A stretch of DNA of 24,728 bases from DAIMFL01 sp964372215 (GTDB lineage Bacteria; Pseudomonadota; Alphaproteobacteria; Dongiales; Dongiaceae): the NCBI GenBank assembly GCA_964372215.1, contig CAYJQC010000048.1:1-24728 (forward strand), given 5' to 3'. This document shows positions 23,194 to 24,728 of this stretch, piece by piece. The notes under the pieces are model-generated. The model was not told the origin of the DNA and ran no database searches. It worked only from the letters and a program-made list of their open reading frames with translations. The position numbers and the translations under genes were made by a program. Numbering within the stretch: the stretch's first letter is position 1; each line of letters begins with the position of its first letter.

Positions 23194-24728
<1,535 letters not shown>

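Overview
The window is a GC-rich bacterial chromosome segment with the gene content of an alphaproteobacterium; a Rhodospirillales-like member is my best guess. The clues are the leucine-degradation genes with biotin-dependent MCC, an alphaproteobacterial PccA C-terminus, NADP malic enzyme fused to a phosphotransacetylase domain, YciB/IspZ and a Pot-type ABC importer. Both edges cut through paralogous biotin-carboxylase subunits: mccA on the left and pccA on the right, both on the minus strand. It is mostly ordinary metabolic chromosome, with one small accessory islet and two sequence-quality problems.

Layout. (1) 1-3137, minus: mccB, a methylglutaconyl-CoA hydratase gene (liuC) and mccA (partial), tightly packed; this is leucine/isovalerate catabolism. 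(2) 3412-4368, plus: a threonine dehydratase-like PLP enzyme, convergent with (3) 4372-7975, minus, a probable six-gene operon read in the order Rid-family protein, DUF1989 protein, SDR, DUF3291 protein, HAD-IIA phosphatase, HCCA-isomerase-like protein. (4) 8061-9362: an accessory islet with a broken small membrane-protein gene (in-frame TGA), a VapC PIN toxin and an antitoxin with an added N-terminal helical DNA-binding-like region, behind an AT-rich promoter. (5) 9372-10544, minus: isovaleryl-CoA dehydrogenase, which supplies the substrate chain of block 1 but lies 6.2 kb away from it. (6) 10618-14340, minus: maeB then mgtE. (7) 14515-14601, minus: tRNA-Leu(GAG) with encoded CCA. (8) 14726-16778, plus: lipB and a D-serine dehydratase/D-threonine aldolase-like PLP enzyme. 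(9) 16952-21213, plus: a polyamine-type ABC importer (two permeases, Tat-exported binding protein, ATPase). The binding-protein gene holds a 10-N assembly gap whose flanks overlap each other, and it is followed by an implausible poly-G tract. (10) 21222-21806, minus: yciB, convergent with the ATPase gene across an 18-bp palindrome. (11) 21930-22799, plus: dapF. (12) A pair of inverted REP-like palindromes. (13) 22898-24728, minus: acyP and pccA (partial).

How it fits together: IVD, MCC and methylglutaconyl-CoA hydratase are successive steps of leucine breakdown. PCC handles propionyl-CoA from Ile/Val/odd-chain sources, and MaeB links the TCA cycle to pyruvate and NADPH. The least understood part is the 4.4-7.98 kb operon together with the convergent PLP ammonia-lyase. 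Its Rid protein seems to lack the arginine of imine-hydrolysing RidA, so its substrate is open. No phage, CRISPR or transposase was seen.
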